NCBI GenBank assembly: GCA_003241055.1
Contig: QFOD01000002.1
Coordinates: forward strand, 186,001-250,000
Source: Roseateles depolymerans
Lineage (GTDB): Bacteria; Pseudomonadota; Gammaproteobacteria; Burkholderiales; Burkholderiaceae_C
Length of the DNA stretch: 64,000 nt
Reading direction: 5' to 3'
Shown here: piece after piece, positions 33,952-42,697 of the stretch
Layout of the letters: every line of letters begins with the position of its first letter
Position numbering within the stretch: the stretch's first letter is position 1
Notes under the pieces: model-generated
The model's input: only the letters and a program-made list of their open reading frames with translations
Database searches by the model: none
Told to the model about the DNA's origin: nothing
Translations under genes and position numbers: made by a program

Positions 33952-34499
33952 CAGGCCGGGGCACCCGTGCGCAGCGCGCGCCAGTCACTGCGCAGCAGCG
34001 ACAGCAGATGGCAATCGACATACTCGCCGCCCACGAAGAGCACGCCGCGCTGTATGCCCTCGTGCTGGAAGCCGCAATGCTCGGCCACGCGCCGCGACGC
34101 ATGGTTGTTGACCGACATGCCGCACTGCAGCCGGTTGATCTCCCAGTTCTCGAACAGGTAGTCGACCAGCAGCGCGGCGGCCTCGCTGGCCAGGCCCTGG
34201 CCCCGCAGCGACACCTCGCTGAGCGACCAGCCGATCTCGCGTGCGGAGGTGTAGCGCGCCACCGAGAAATGCACCACGTCACCGATCACGCTGCCGTCCA
34301 GCAGGTGGCAGATCAGCAGACGCTCCGCGTCATCGCTGGAGAAGCCATGCTCCTTCCAGCGCGCGTCCACCTTGTGCGGTGCCAGCATGCGCGAGCCGAG
34401 GAAGGGGCCGCGCACCTGCGGGTCGCCGGTCACGCGCTTCATCCAGGGCAGGTCGTCCTCGGTCACATGGCGCAAGCCGACGCGGTGTCCTCTGAGCAT
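33951..34499 (-). CDS. GNAT-family N-acetyltransferase (RimJ/RimL type)
   Basis: 182 residues. It has the RimJ/RimL pattern: an LRHVTEDDLPWM start, the GWSLSEVSLRGQGLASEA acetyl-CoA loop (about 90-108, R/Q-x-x-G-x-G/A), and NNHASRRVAEHCGFQHEG near the end. These enzymes acetylate protein N-termini or small amines. It overlaps the nitrilase-family gene by one base and is 22 bases from the acyl-CoA reductase-like gene on the same strand. Confidence 0.88.
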   Translation of the reverse strand: MLRGHRVGLRHVTEDDLPWMKRVTGDPQVRGPFLGSRMLAPHKVDARWKEHGFSSDDAERLLICHLLDGSVIGDVVHFSVARYTSAREIGWSLSEVSLRGQGLASEAAALLVDYLFENWEINRLQCGMSVNNHASRRVAEHCGFQHEGIQRGVLFVGGEYVDCHLLSLLRSDWRALRTGAPA

Positions 34500-34521
34500 T
34501 CAACGCTCTCCTCTTCGGAAA

Positions 34522-36522
34522 TCAGAAATGGATGCCGCGCATCATCTGCTGCAGCGCCAGGGCCTCGGGAGACAGCCCCGGCCCCCGGCCCTTGTCGCCC
34601 TTGTCCCCCTTGGCCGCCTCGCTGTCCGGGAACATGCGGAAGCTGGTGTTCATCACGATCTGCGCCACCCGCGGCGCCGCGGCGTGCAGCAGTTCGCCCG
34701 CCACACCCAGCTTGGTGGCGATGCGCACCGGCCGGGCGACGCAGGCCTGGGCAATCATGTCGGCCGCCTCCTCGGGCGACAGCGTGGGCACGTTGTTGTA
34801 GATCCGGGTGGGCGCAATCATGGGCGTGCGCACCAGCGGCATGTTGATGGTGGTGAAGGTGACGCCGGTGTCCGCGTATTCGCTGGCGGCGCAGCGGGTC
34901 CAGGCGTCGAGCGCCGCCTTGCTGGCCACATAGGCCGAGAAGCGCGGCGCATTCGTCAGCACGCCGATGGAGCTGATGTTCACCACATGGCCGCGCTTCT
35001 TGGCCACCATGGCCGGCAGCAGGCCCAGGGTCACGCGCAGCGCCCCGAAGTAGTTGAGCTGCATGGTGCGCTCGTAGTCGTGCAGGCGGTCGTAGCTGGA
35101 CTCGATCGCGCGCCGTATCGAGCGCCCCGCGTTGTTGATGAGGAAGTCCACCCCGCCGAAGCTGGCGCACCAGTCCAGCAGCGCCGCGCAGCCGGCCTCC
35201 TCGGCCACATCGCAGGCCAGCGCATGCACCTGGCCGCCGCGGCCAGCCTTGGCCCGGATCTCCTTCGCGGCAGCCTCGAGCTTGTCGGCATCGCGCGCGC
35301 AGATCAGCGTGATCGCGCCGGCCTCGGCGAACCGGATCGCCGCCGCCAGGCCTATGCCCGAGGAACCGCCCGTCACCAGCACCACCCGACCGCCCACCGC
35401 GCCGTGCAGCGAGCGGTCGATGAAGAGATCCGGGTCGAGATGGCGCTCCCAGTAGTCCCACAGCCGCCACGCGTAGTCGTTCAGGTCCGGGCAGGCGATG
35501 CCACTGCCCTTCAGCGCGGCCTCGGCCTCGCGGCAGTCGAAGCGTGTCGGGTAGTTGATGAAGGTGAACAGCTCGTCGGGCAGCCCCAGATCCTTCATCA
35601 CCGCATTGCGGATGCGCCGCACCGGCGCCAGCGCCATCAGCCCCTTCTTCACGCTGCGCGGGATGAAGCCGAACAGCGCCGCGTTCACGAACAGGCTCAT
35701 GCGCGGCGCATGGGCGGCCCGCCCGAAGATGTCGAGCACGTCGCCGACGCGGTAGCCCTTGGGGTCGACCAGATGGAAGCAGCGTCCGCTGGCCTCCACG
35801 CGGTGGGAGAGGTGGTCCAGCGCGTCGACGACGAAGTCCACCGGCACGATGTTGATGCGCCCGCCCTCCAGGCCGACCGCCGGCATCCAGGGCGGCAAGA
35901 CCTGACGCAGGCGCTGGATCAGCTTGAAGAAGTAGTAAGGCCCGTCGATCTTGTCCATCTCGCCGGTGCGCGAATCGCCCACCACCAGCGCCGGCCGATA
36001 GACCGTCCAGGGCCGCCGGCAATCGCGCCGCACCAGCTGCTCGCTGTCGTGCTTGGTGCGGAAGTACGGGTGCTCCAGGTGCTCGGCCTCGTCGAACATG
36101 TCCTCGCGGAACACGCCCTCGTAGAGCCCCGCGGCGGCGATGGACGACACATGGTGCACATGGCCGGCCTCCACCGCCTGCGCAAACTCCAGCATGGCCC
36201 GCGTGCCCTCGATGTTGGCCGCAACCTGCGCGTCCTCGTCGGCGGCCAGGTCGTACACCGCGGCCAGGTGGTAGAGATGGTCGATGCGGCCCTTGAGCTC
36301 CTTCAGCGTCGCCGCCGCCACGCCCAGGCGGCGCGCGGTGAGGTCGCCCATGACGGGGATGGCCCGGGCCTTGCTCACGCCCCAGTAGGCCAGCAGCTCC
36401 GGCAGCTTGGCCGCGCTCTGTTCGCGCAGCAGGAAGTACACCGTGCTGCCGCGCCGGGCGAGCAGCTTCTTGACCAGACGCCTGCCGATGAAGCCGGTCG
36501 CGCCAGTGACGAAATACTGCAT
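34522..36522 (-). CDS. two-domain short-chain reductase, likely fatty acyl-CoA reductase
   Basis: 666 residues. The N-terminal half is an extended-SDR domain: GATGFIG (about 7-13) and YFRTK (Tyr about 150). The C-terminal half is a classic SDR: GGSSGIG (about 385), NNAG and YVASK (about 530). Length, the opening MQYFVTGATGFIG and the AAVYDLAADE segment match the long acyl-CoA reductases known from Marinobacter (Maqu_2507 type), which reduce acyl-CoA to fatty alcohol with NADPH. The chain ends in a low-complexity KGDKGDKG stretch and a short helix. Wax-ester or alcohol production is inferred; no wax synthase gene is in the window. Confidence 0.75.
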   Translation of the reverse strand: MQYFVTGATGFIGRRLVKKLLARRGSTVYFLLREQSAAKLPELLAYWGVSKARAIPVMGDLTARRLGVAAATLKELKGRIDHLYHLAAVYDLAADEDAQVAANIEGTRAMLEFAQAVEAGHVHHVSSIAAAGLYEGVFREDMFDEAEHLEHPYFRTKHDSEQLVRRDCRRPWTVYRPALVVGDSRTGEMDKIDGPYYFFKLIQRLRQVLPPWMPAVGLEGGRINIVPVDFVVDALDHLSHRVEASGRCFHLVDPKGYRVGDVLDIFGRAAHAPRMSLFVNAALFGFIPRSVKKGLMALAPVRRIRNAVMKDLGLPDELFTFINYPTRFDCREAEAALKGSGIACPDLNDYAWRLWDYWERHLDPDLFIDRSLHGAVGGRVVLVTGGSSGIGLAAAIRFAEAGAITLICARDADKLEAAAKEIRAKAGRGGQVHALACDVAEEAGCAALLDWCASFGGVDFLINNAGRSIRRAIESSYDRLHDYERTMQLNYFGALRVTLGLLPAMVAKKRGHVVNISSIGVLTNAPRFSAYVASKAALDAWTRCAASEYADTGVTFTTINMPLVRTPMIAPTRIYNNVPTLSPEEAADMIAQACVARPVRIATKLGVAGELLHAAAPRVAQIVMNTSFRMFPDSEAAKGDKGDKGRGPGLSPEALALQQMMRGIHF

Positions 36523-36732
36523 GTCTGTCTCCCGAGTTGTCGTGTGAGGTCCGCGATCTGCGCCGGATTCTTTCGCATCGTCGCACCCCGCTGCTGCGCG
36601 CTTTCCCGGGGCCGCGCGCGGGCTTGAAGGTAGAGCCTAGGCACTAGGATTCGCTAGCCCCTTCCGGGCCCTGCCGCCTATAGTGCCCTGACCCCTGCAG
36701 CGGCAGGCTCACCCCAACGCGAGGATTCCCAC

Positions 36733-37476
36733 ATGGTCAAGAAGCTACAGAAGATGGCCGCCAAGCAAAAGGCCGCAGCCGAGACAGGCTTCCCGTCCGG
36801 GCTGCTCGATTCGCCCGTCGCCCAGAGCGTGAAGGACAGCGCCCAGCAGATCTGGGCCGCCGGCCTGGCGTCGTTCAACAAGGCACAGGGCGAAGGCTCC
36901 AAGGTCTTCGAGGCCCTGGTGTCCGAAGGCCTGAAGCTGCAGAAGAAGACGCAATCCGCCGCCGAGGACAAGCTGGGCGCGATGGCCAGCCGCTTCACCG
37001 GCATGGCCAGCGAGGTGGGCACCCGCGCCGGCCAGCACTGGGACAAGCTCGAGAGCATCTTCGAGCAACGCGTCGCCAAGGCACTCAAGACGCTGGGCGT
37101 GCCCACCGCGGGCGACCTGGACACGCTGCTGAAGCGACTCGACGAACTGAGCGCCCTCGCCGGCCTCAAGCCGACGCCGGCCGCCAAGCCGGCCAAACCC
37201 GCCAGCCGCAAGGCCGCCGCCAAGCCGGTGACGACGCCTGCCGGCAAGGGCAGCGCCAAGGCCCCGGCCAAGCCCGCGGCAAAGGCAGCCGTCAAGCCGG
37301 CGGTGAAGGCCGCGGCCAAGACGGCCGCCAAGGCACCCGAGAAGGCCACGGCGCCTGCGGCCAAGAAGGCCGGGCGCTCGACCGTCGCCAAGGCCGCCAA
37401 GCCCGCCGCACCGGTGAAGCCGGCGGCCCGCACGGCTGCGCGCAAGTCGACACGCAAGGTGGCGCCGGCGGCCTGA
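36733..37476 (+). CDS. phasin with AKP-rich histone-like tail (PhaF/PhaM type)
   Basis: 247 residues. The N-terminal domain (about 1-140) is helical and resembles phasins, with GLASFNKAQGEGSKVFEALV and a coiled-coil-like stretch. The C-terminal 100 residues are almost only Ala, Lys and Pro (repeated AAKP/KAA), as in PhaF and histone H1-like proteins, and would bind DNA or the nucleoid. Such proteins coat polyhydroxyalkanoate granules and help partition them. It is divergent from the acyl-CoA reductase-like gene across 210 bases. No pha synthase genes are in the window. Confidence 0.85.
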   Translation: MVKKLQKMAAKQKAAAETGFPSGLLDSPVAQSVKDSAQQIWAAGLASFNKAQGEGSKVFEALVSEGLKLQKKTQSAAEDKLGAMASRFTGMASEVGTRAGQHWDKLESIFEQRVAKALKTLGVPTAGDLDTLLKRLDELSALAGLKPTPAAKPAKPASRKAAAKPVTTPAGKGSAKAPAKPAAKAAVKPAVKAAAKTAAKAPEKATAPAAKKAGRSTVAKAAKPAAPVKPAARTAARKSTRKVAPAA

Positions 37477-37534
37477 CGCCTCCATCGGTGGCAGCCCCAG
37501 GGCTGTCGCCCGCCAGCCGTGGCAGCATGCAGGC

Positions 37535-39613
37535 ATGCCGTCAGTGCCTGCCCAGCCCTCGACGCCCCGGCCGTCCGCCTCGGCGCACGACCGGGCCGAC
37601 GCGCCCACGCAGCAGCTGCCCCTCCCCGCCGACACCCCTGGCGCAACGGCGGCCGAGGCCCCCGTCGGCACGCTGATCGGCGCCTGGCGCCTGGTGCGCC
37701 CGCTGGGCCAGGGCGGCATGGGCCGGGTCTTCCTCGCAGAGCGCGCCGATGGCGCCTACGCGCAGCGCGCGGCCATCAAGCTGCTGCAGGTCGCCGCCAC
37801 GGCCGACGCTCGCCAGCGCTTCGAGCACGAGCGCCAGATCCTCGCCGGCCTGGAGCACCCGCAGATCGCGCGGTTGCTGGACGGCGGCCCCTCCGACTGG
37901 GGCCCCTACCTGGTGATGGAATTCGTCGACGGCGAGCCCCTGGACCTGTGGTGCCGCCAGCACGCGCTCGGCCTCGAGGCCCGGCTGGCACTGTTCGACT
38001 CGTTATGCGAGGCCGTGGCCTACGCACACCGCCACCTCGTCATCCACTGCGACCTCAAGCCCTCCAACGTGCTGGTGGACCGCGAGGGTCGGGTGAGGCT
38101 GCTGGACTTCGGCGTGGCGCGCCTGCAGGGCCGCTCGCAGCAGGGCAGCGCCGGCATCACGCCGGGCTACGCCAGCCCCGAGCAGCGCGACGGCCGCACG
38201 CCCGGGGTGGCCAGCGACGTCTACAGCCTGGGCCGACTGCTGCTGGTGCTGCTGCGCCCGCTGCGGCCGCTGGGCGGCGGCCGGGATGCGGAGATCGACG
38301 CCATCGCCGCACGGTCGACCGCGGTCGACCCCGCCCGGCGCTATGGCGATGTCGGCGCGCTTCAGCGCGAGCTGCAGCGCCTGCTGACCCACCGCCCGGT
38401 GCACGCCTTGCAGGGTCGGCGCCTCTATGCGCTGCGCACGCTGCTGCGCCGGCGCTGGCGCTGGCTGGCCGGCGCCCTGGCCCTGCTACTGGCCGGCGCG
38501 GGGTTCACCTGGCGGCTGGCGCTGGAGCGCGACCGCGCCCGCACGGCCGAGATCCTGGCGCAGCACGAGGCCCGCAGCGCACGCGAGGTGAACGACTTCC
38601 TCGTCGGCCTGTTCAACGCCGCCGATTCCTTCCACCGCCCGCGCGCCGCACAGCAGACCGCCCAGCAGCTGCTGGACCAGGGCCACGCGCGGCTCAGCGC
38701 GGAGCTGCGCGACCAGCCCGCGCAGCGCGCCCCGCTGCTGGCCGCACTGGCGACCGTGTACGAGAACCTCGGGCAGTCCGACACCGCCGCACGCGCCTAT
38801 GGCGAAGCCATCGCCGCCTACGCCGAGGCCGGCGACCTCGAGGCCGAGGAGCCGCTGCTCTATGCCCAGGCCTTCACGCTCAACCGCGTGGGCCGCTACG
38901 GCGCCGCGCTGCGGGCCGCCGAAGGCCTGCGCGCGCTGGCCCTGCCCCACCCCAGCCCGCAGCAGCTGATCCGCCGCCACAACGCGATGGGCGTGGTGCT
39001 GACCAACCTGGGCCGGGTGGAGGCCGCGCTCGCCGAACTGCAGGCGGCGCTGCGCCTGCTGGGGCCGGGCGATGGCGCGCTGCGCGCCACGCTGCACAGC
39101 AATCTCGCGCTGGCCCAGCTGGCTGCCGGCCGCGCCGACGAGGCCGAGCGCCTCATCAGCGCGGTGTTCGACCCGCGTCATCCACTGGTCTACCGCCGCC
39201 GCACGATACGGGCGATGGCCCTGGCCGCGCAGCAGCGCCTGGCCGAGGCGCAGACCGAGCTGCTGGCGGCCGATGCCAACATCATCGAGCGCTTCGGCCC
39301 CGGCAACAGCCACCGCCACCGCGTGCTACGCGAGCTGGGGCCGGTGCTGCTGCAGCTGGGCCGCCCGGCCGAGGCCGTGGAGGCGCTGCGCACCGCGCTG
39401 CGCTGTGCCCGCGAGGGCGGCGAGGCCGACACGCCGCTGGCCGCCAGCACCGAAGGGCGACTGGCCGTGGCGCTGGCCGCGGCCGGACAGCCCCAGGCCG
39501 CCAGCGCCGCCCTGGCGTCGGCCTGGCAGCTCGCCCAGGCCCAGGCCGATGGGGGCGATCCGGTCGGGCTCGCCCAGCTGCAGCAGCTGCGCGCCACGCT
39601 GGCCGCGCACTGA
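37535..39613 (+). CDS. membrane-anchored Ser/Thr protein kinase with TPR domain
   Basis: 692 residues. Cytoplasmic kinase domain (about 50-300): GQGGMGRVFLA, catalytic Lys in AIKLLQ (Lys82), the catalytic loop HCDLKPSN (about 172-179), DFGVAR (about 190) and SPEQ. The loop has HCD in place of HRD, so it is a non-RD kinase. One membrane segment lies at about 308-328. The rest (about 340-690) is TPR-like and helical, outside the cytoplasm. It starts 58 bases after the phasin stop. Partners are unknown; the TPR part would bind a periplasmic or membrane protein. Confidence 0.9.
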   Translation: MPSVPAQPSTPRPSASAHDRADAPTQQLPLPADTPGATAAEAPVGTLIGAWRLVRPLGQGGMGRVFLAERADGAYAQRAAIKLLQVAATADARQRFEHERQILAGLEHPQIARLLDGGPSDWGPYLVMEFVDGEPLDLWCRQHALGLEARLALFDSLCEAVAYAHRHLVIHCDLKPSNVLVDREGRVRLLDFGVARLQGRSQQGSAGITPGYASPEQRDGRTPGVASDVYSLGRLLLVLLRPLRPLGGGRDAEIDAIAARSTAVDPARRYGDVGALQRELQRLLTHRPVHALQGRRLYALRTLLRRRWRWLAGALALLLAGAGFTWRLALERDRARTAEILAQHEARSAREVNDFLVGLFNAADSFHRPRAAQQTAQQLLDQGHARLSAELRDQPAQRAPLLAALATVYENLGQSDTAARAYGEAIAAYAEAGDLEAEEPLLYAQAFTLNRVGRYGAALRAAEGLRALALPHPSPQQLIRRHNAMGVVLTNLGRVEAALAELQAALRLLGPGDGALRATLHSNLALAQLAAGRADEAERLISAVFDPRHPLVYRRRTIRAMALAAQQRLAEAQTELLAADANIIERFGPGNSHRHRVLRELGPVLLQLGRPAEAVEALRTALRCAREGGEADTPLAASTEGRLAVALAAAGQPQAASAALASAWQLAQAQADGGDPVGLAQLQQLRATLAAH

Positions 39614-39628
39614 CGGCGGGCGCCCCGC

Positions 39629-40795
39629 TCAGCCCGCGGCGTCCACCAGCCGGCGGGTGATGGCCGCGCGCAGTGGCGGCACGTGGCGGGCCAGGTCGAT
39701 CACCGCGCGCCGCAGCGCCAGCACCGGCGGCCGGTCGTCGGTGAAGAAGCGCACCAGCGCATTCGTGCCCAGGTACAGCGGGCCCGCCGCGCGGCGGTGT
39801 TCGGCCTCGTAGGCCGCCAGCGGCCCCGGCGCGCCGGGGTCAGCGGCGTCCAGCCGGCTGGCCAGCGCCTCGATGCCGTACAGCCCCAGGTTGTAGCCAT
39901 GCGCCGTCACCGGGTGCATGCCCACCGCGGCGTCGCCGATCAGCGCGATGCGCGGCCCGACGAAGCGCTGCGCCCACACGGCCACCAGCGGATAGACATG
40001 ACGCTCACCCGCCACCCGCATCGCGCCCAGCCGCCCCTCGGCGGCGGCCTCGATGCGCGCGGCCAGCGCGGTGTCGTCCAGCGCCAGGACGCCGGGCAGC
40101 TCGTCGTTGCTCAGCGTCCAGACCGCCGAGCTGCGCTGGCCGGTCATGGGCAGCAGCGCCAGCGTGTGGCCCTGAAGAAAACACTCCTGGGCCAGGCCCT
40201 CGTGATCGCGCTCGTGCGCCAGCGGCACCAGCAGCGCGCTGCGGCCGAAGTCGTGATGCCGCGCACCCAGCCCGGCCAGGCGGCGCACCGCCGAGAAGCG
40301 GCTGTCGGCCGCCACCACCAGCGGCGCCTCGTGCGCGTGGCCGTCGGCCGTGCGCAGCCGGGCCGACCGCGCGCCGGCCTCGAAGCCCGTCACGCGCTGA
40401 CCGCACAGCAGCTCGATGCCGCGCTCCTGCACGCCGGCCCAGGCAGCGGCGCGCAGATGGCAGTTGGACACCAGCCAGCCGAGGTCCTGCCCGGCGGATT
40501 CAAACGGCAGCGGCACACGCGTTCCGCTGGAGCGCACGCTGGCGCGGCGCAGCGGCGAGATCTCCGGCAGCCGGGCCCACAGGCCCAGCGACTCCAGCAG
40601 CCGCCGCGAGCGGTGGGTCAGCGCGATCTCGCGCCCGTCGTTGGCCGGCCGGGCCAGCACGGCCGCGTCGGCCTGCTCCAGCAGCCGCACGCGCAGGCCG
40701 CGGTCGTGCAGCGCGCAGGCCAGCGCCAGGCCGGCGGGGCCGGCCCCGGCGATCAGCACGTCGGTGGAGCGAGGGGCGTCGGTGGAGCGGGACAT
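39629..40795 (-). CDS. ubiM: FAD-dependent ubiquinone-type hydroxylase (UbiM-like)
   Basis: 388 residues, group A flavin monooxygenase of the UbiH/UbiF/COQ6 family. FAD loop GAGPAGLALA (about 16-25), the second FAD motif GDAAVGMHPVTAHGYNLGL (about 287-305) and the middle DG-type motif. The PANDGREIALTHRS segment is what I recall for UbiM, an O2-dependent enzyme reported to add a ring hydroxyl in ubiquinone synthesis. UbiF or UbiH are the alternatives. It is convergent with the kinase gene and 66 bases from the 3' end of the ABC pair. Confidence 0.65.
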   Translation of the reverse strand: MSRSTDAPRSTDVLIAGAGPAGLALACALHDRGLRVRLLEQADAAVLARPANDGREIALTHRSRRLLESLGLWARLPEISPLRRASVRSSGTRVPLPFESAGQDLGWLVSNCHLRAAAWAGVQERGIELLCGQRVTGFEAGARSARLRTADGHAHEAPLVVAADSRFSAVRRLAGLGARHHDFGRSALLVPLAHERDHEGLAQECFLQGHTLALLPMTGQRSSAVWTLSNDELPGVLALDDTALAARIEAAAEGRLGAMRVAGERHVYPLVAVWAQRFVGPRIALIGDAAVGMHPVTAHGYNLGLYGIEALASRLDAADPGAPGPLAAYEAEHRRAAGPLYLGTNALVRFFTDDRPPVLALRRAVIDLARHVPPLRAAITRRLVDAAG

Positions 40796-40861
40796 GGCAG
40801 GCGGGTCGAAACTAGAAACAGCTAGCCTAGGCCCGCCGGCCGTGCCCCGCCTTGACCCAGG

Positions 40862-42697
40862 TCAGGCCCGCGCGTCGGCCGGCTCGGCGCCGTCGGCCTC
40901 CTCGGTGGCCTCGGCCAGCGTCTGCAGCTCCACCAGGCGGCGGTAGAGGCCGCCGTCGCGCGCCATCAGCACCTCGTGGCTGCCGCGCTCGGCGAGCTCG
41001 CCGTGGTGCAGCACCAGGATCTGGTCGGCCGCCCGTATCGTGGACAGCCGGTGCGCAATGGCCACCACCGTCACCTGCCCGTGCAGCGCCGCCAGCGCCT
41101 CGCCGACGCGGCGCTCGGTGGCGCTGTCGATATTGCTGGTGGCCTCGTCCAGGAACAGCAGGCGCGGCCGCCCGGCCAGCGCGCGCGCCATCGCCAGCAG
41201 CTGCTTCTGGCCGGTGGACACCCGCGCCCCGCCCTCGCCCAGCCGGGTGTCGTAGCCCTGCGGCAGCGCACTGATGAAGTCGTGCGCCCGCGCGGCGTGG
41301 GCGGCGGCCTCGATGTCGGCCCGTGTGATGCCGTCGCGACCCATCGCGATGTTCTCCGCCACCGAGGCCGACATCAGGTAGGGCTCCTGCGGCACCAGGC
41401 CCACGGCGGCACGAAAGGCTGCGTCCGGCACGGCCTCCAGCGGCACGCCGTCCACCGTGATGCGGCCCTGCTGCGCGCGATAGAAGCGCAGCAGCAGCGC
41501 CAGCAGCGTGCTCTTGCCGCTGCCGGTGTGGCCCACGATGCCCACCAGGCTGCCGGGCGCGATGTCCACGTCCAGGCCGCGCAGCACCGGCTGCGCCGGG
41601 TCGTAGCCAAAGCTCAGGCCCTCGATGCGCACGCCGCCCTGCGTGACCCGGGCCTGCGGCTGGGCCGGCGGCGCGCCGTCCTCATGCTGCTGCAGCAGCT
41701 GGCGCACGCGGGCCGCGGCCACCATGGCCTGCTGCAGCTGGCCGAACTGCATCGTGATCTGGATCAGCGGCTCCACCACCCGCGCGATGTAGCTGAGGAA
41801 GGCGTAGAGCAGGCCCACCTCCAGCGCGCCCAGCGGGCCGATGATCTCGCGGCGGCCGAAGCCGTAGATCACGGTCACCAGCAGCAGCACGTTCAGCAGG
41901 TCCAGCGCCGGGCGCAACAGCCAGGCATTGGCGCGCAGCTCGGCCACGCGGGCCTCGCGGTGCGCGGCATTGGTGCGGCCGAAGCGCGCCGCATAGCGCT
42001 GTGCGCCGCCGGCGGCCTGCAAAACCGCCATGCCGGCCATGCCTTCGGCGGTCTGCGCATTGATGTCGCTGCGCAGCTCGCGCGCCCGCGCCACGGCCGG
42101 CGCCGACAGGCGCTGGTAGAGCGTGACGATGACCACCATGGCCGGCACCAGCAGCGCCACGATGAGCATCAGCCGCCAGTCCAGCCAGGCCATCGCCGCC
42201 ATGGAGCCCAGCACGACGATGCTGGAATCGAGCATCACGTACAGCACCTGGCGGTAGAGCTGGTTGACCGCCTCGGTGTCGTTGGTGACGCGGCTGACCA
42301 GCTGGCCGGTGATGGCCTTGTCGAAGAAGGCCATGGGCAGGCCCAGCACATGGGCGTAGACCCGCTCGCGCAGCCGCAGCACCGAGCGCCGCGCCACGCC
42401 GGCCATGCGGGTGAGCTGGGCATAACGTATCCAGCTGGCAGCCCAGCCGCTGAACAGCAAGGTCAGCAGCAGGGCCGCCATCGCGCCCAGGTCGAAATGG
42501 CGGGGCTGCAGGTAGAGGTCGATGTAGCGCTTGCCCAGCAGCGGCGCCGCGGCCTCCAGGCCCGCCGCGGCCACCAGCCACAGCGCGCCCCACATCAGCT
42601 GCCGCCGCTCCGGACGCGCCGACTCCAGCAGCAGGCCCACGCTGGCCCAGGGCCGCTCGGCCTTGGGCTCGGGGCGGGTGTTGTCGCTTGCGGTCAT
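40862..42697 (-). CDS. MdlB-type ABC exporter half-transporter
   Basis: 611 residues: membrane domain (about 30-330) plus ATPase domain. Walker A GHTGSGKST (about 390), signature VSTGQKQLL (an uncommon variant of LSGGQ), Walker B RLLFLDEATS and switch His in IAHRLST. Most likely the partner of the gene directly upstream, since the two overlap by 4 bases (ATGA). Heterodimeric MdlAB/TmrAB-type exporters move lipids, peptides or drugs; the substrate is unknown. The signature Ser-Gly pair replaced by Ser-Thr-Gly is worth noting. Confidence 0.87.
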   Translation of the reverse strand: MTASDNTRPEPKAERPWASVGLLLESARPERRQLMWGALWLVAAAGLEAAAPLLGKRYIDLYLQPRHFDLGAMAALLLTLLFSGWAASWIRYAQLTRMAGVARRSVLRLRERVYAHVLGLPMAFFDKAITGQLVSRVTNDTEAVNQLYRQVLYVMLDSSIVVLGSMAAMAWLDWRLMLIVALLVPAMVVIVTLYQRLSAPAVARARELRSDINAQTAEGMAGMAVLQAAGGAQRYAARFGRTNAAHREARVAELRANAWLLRPALDLLNVLLLVTVIYGFGRREIIGPLGALEVGLLYAFLSYIARVVEPLIQITMQFGQLQQAMVAAARVRQLLQQHEDGAPPAQPQARVTQGGVRIEGLSFGYDPAQPVLRGLDVDIAPGSLVGIVGHTGSGKSTLLALLLRFYRAQQGRITVDGVPLEAVPDAAFRAAVGLVPQEPYLMSASVAENIAMGRDGITRADIEAAAHAARAHDFISALPQGYDTRLGEGGARVSTGQKQLLAMARALAGRPRLLFLDEATSNIDSATERRVGEALAALHGQVTVVAIAHRLSTIRAADQILVLHHGELAERGSHEVLMARDGGLYRRLVELQTLAEATEEADGAEPADARA

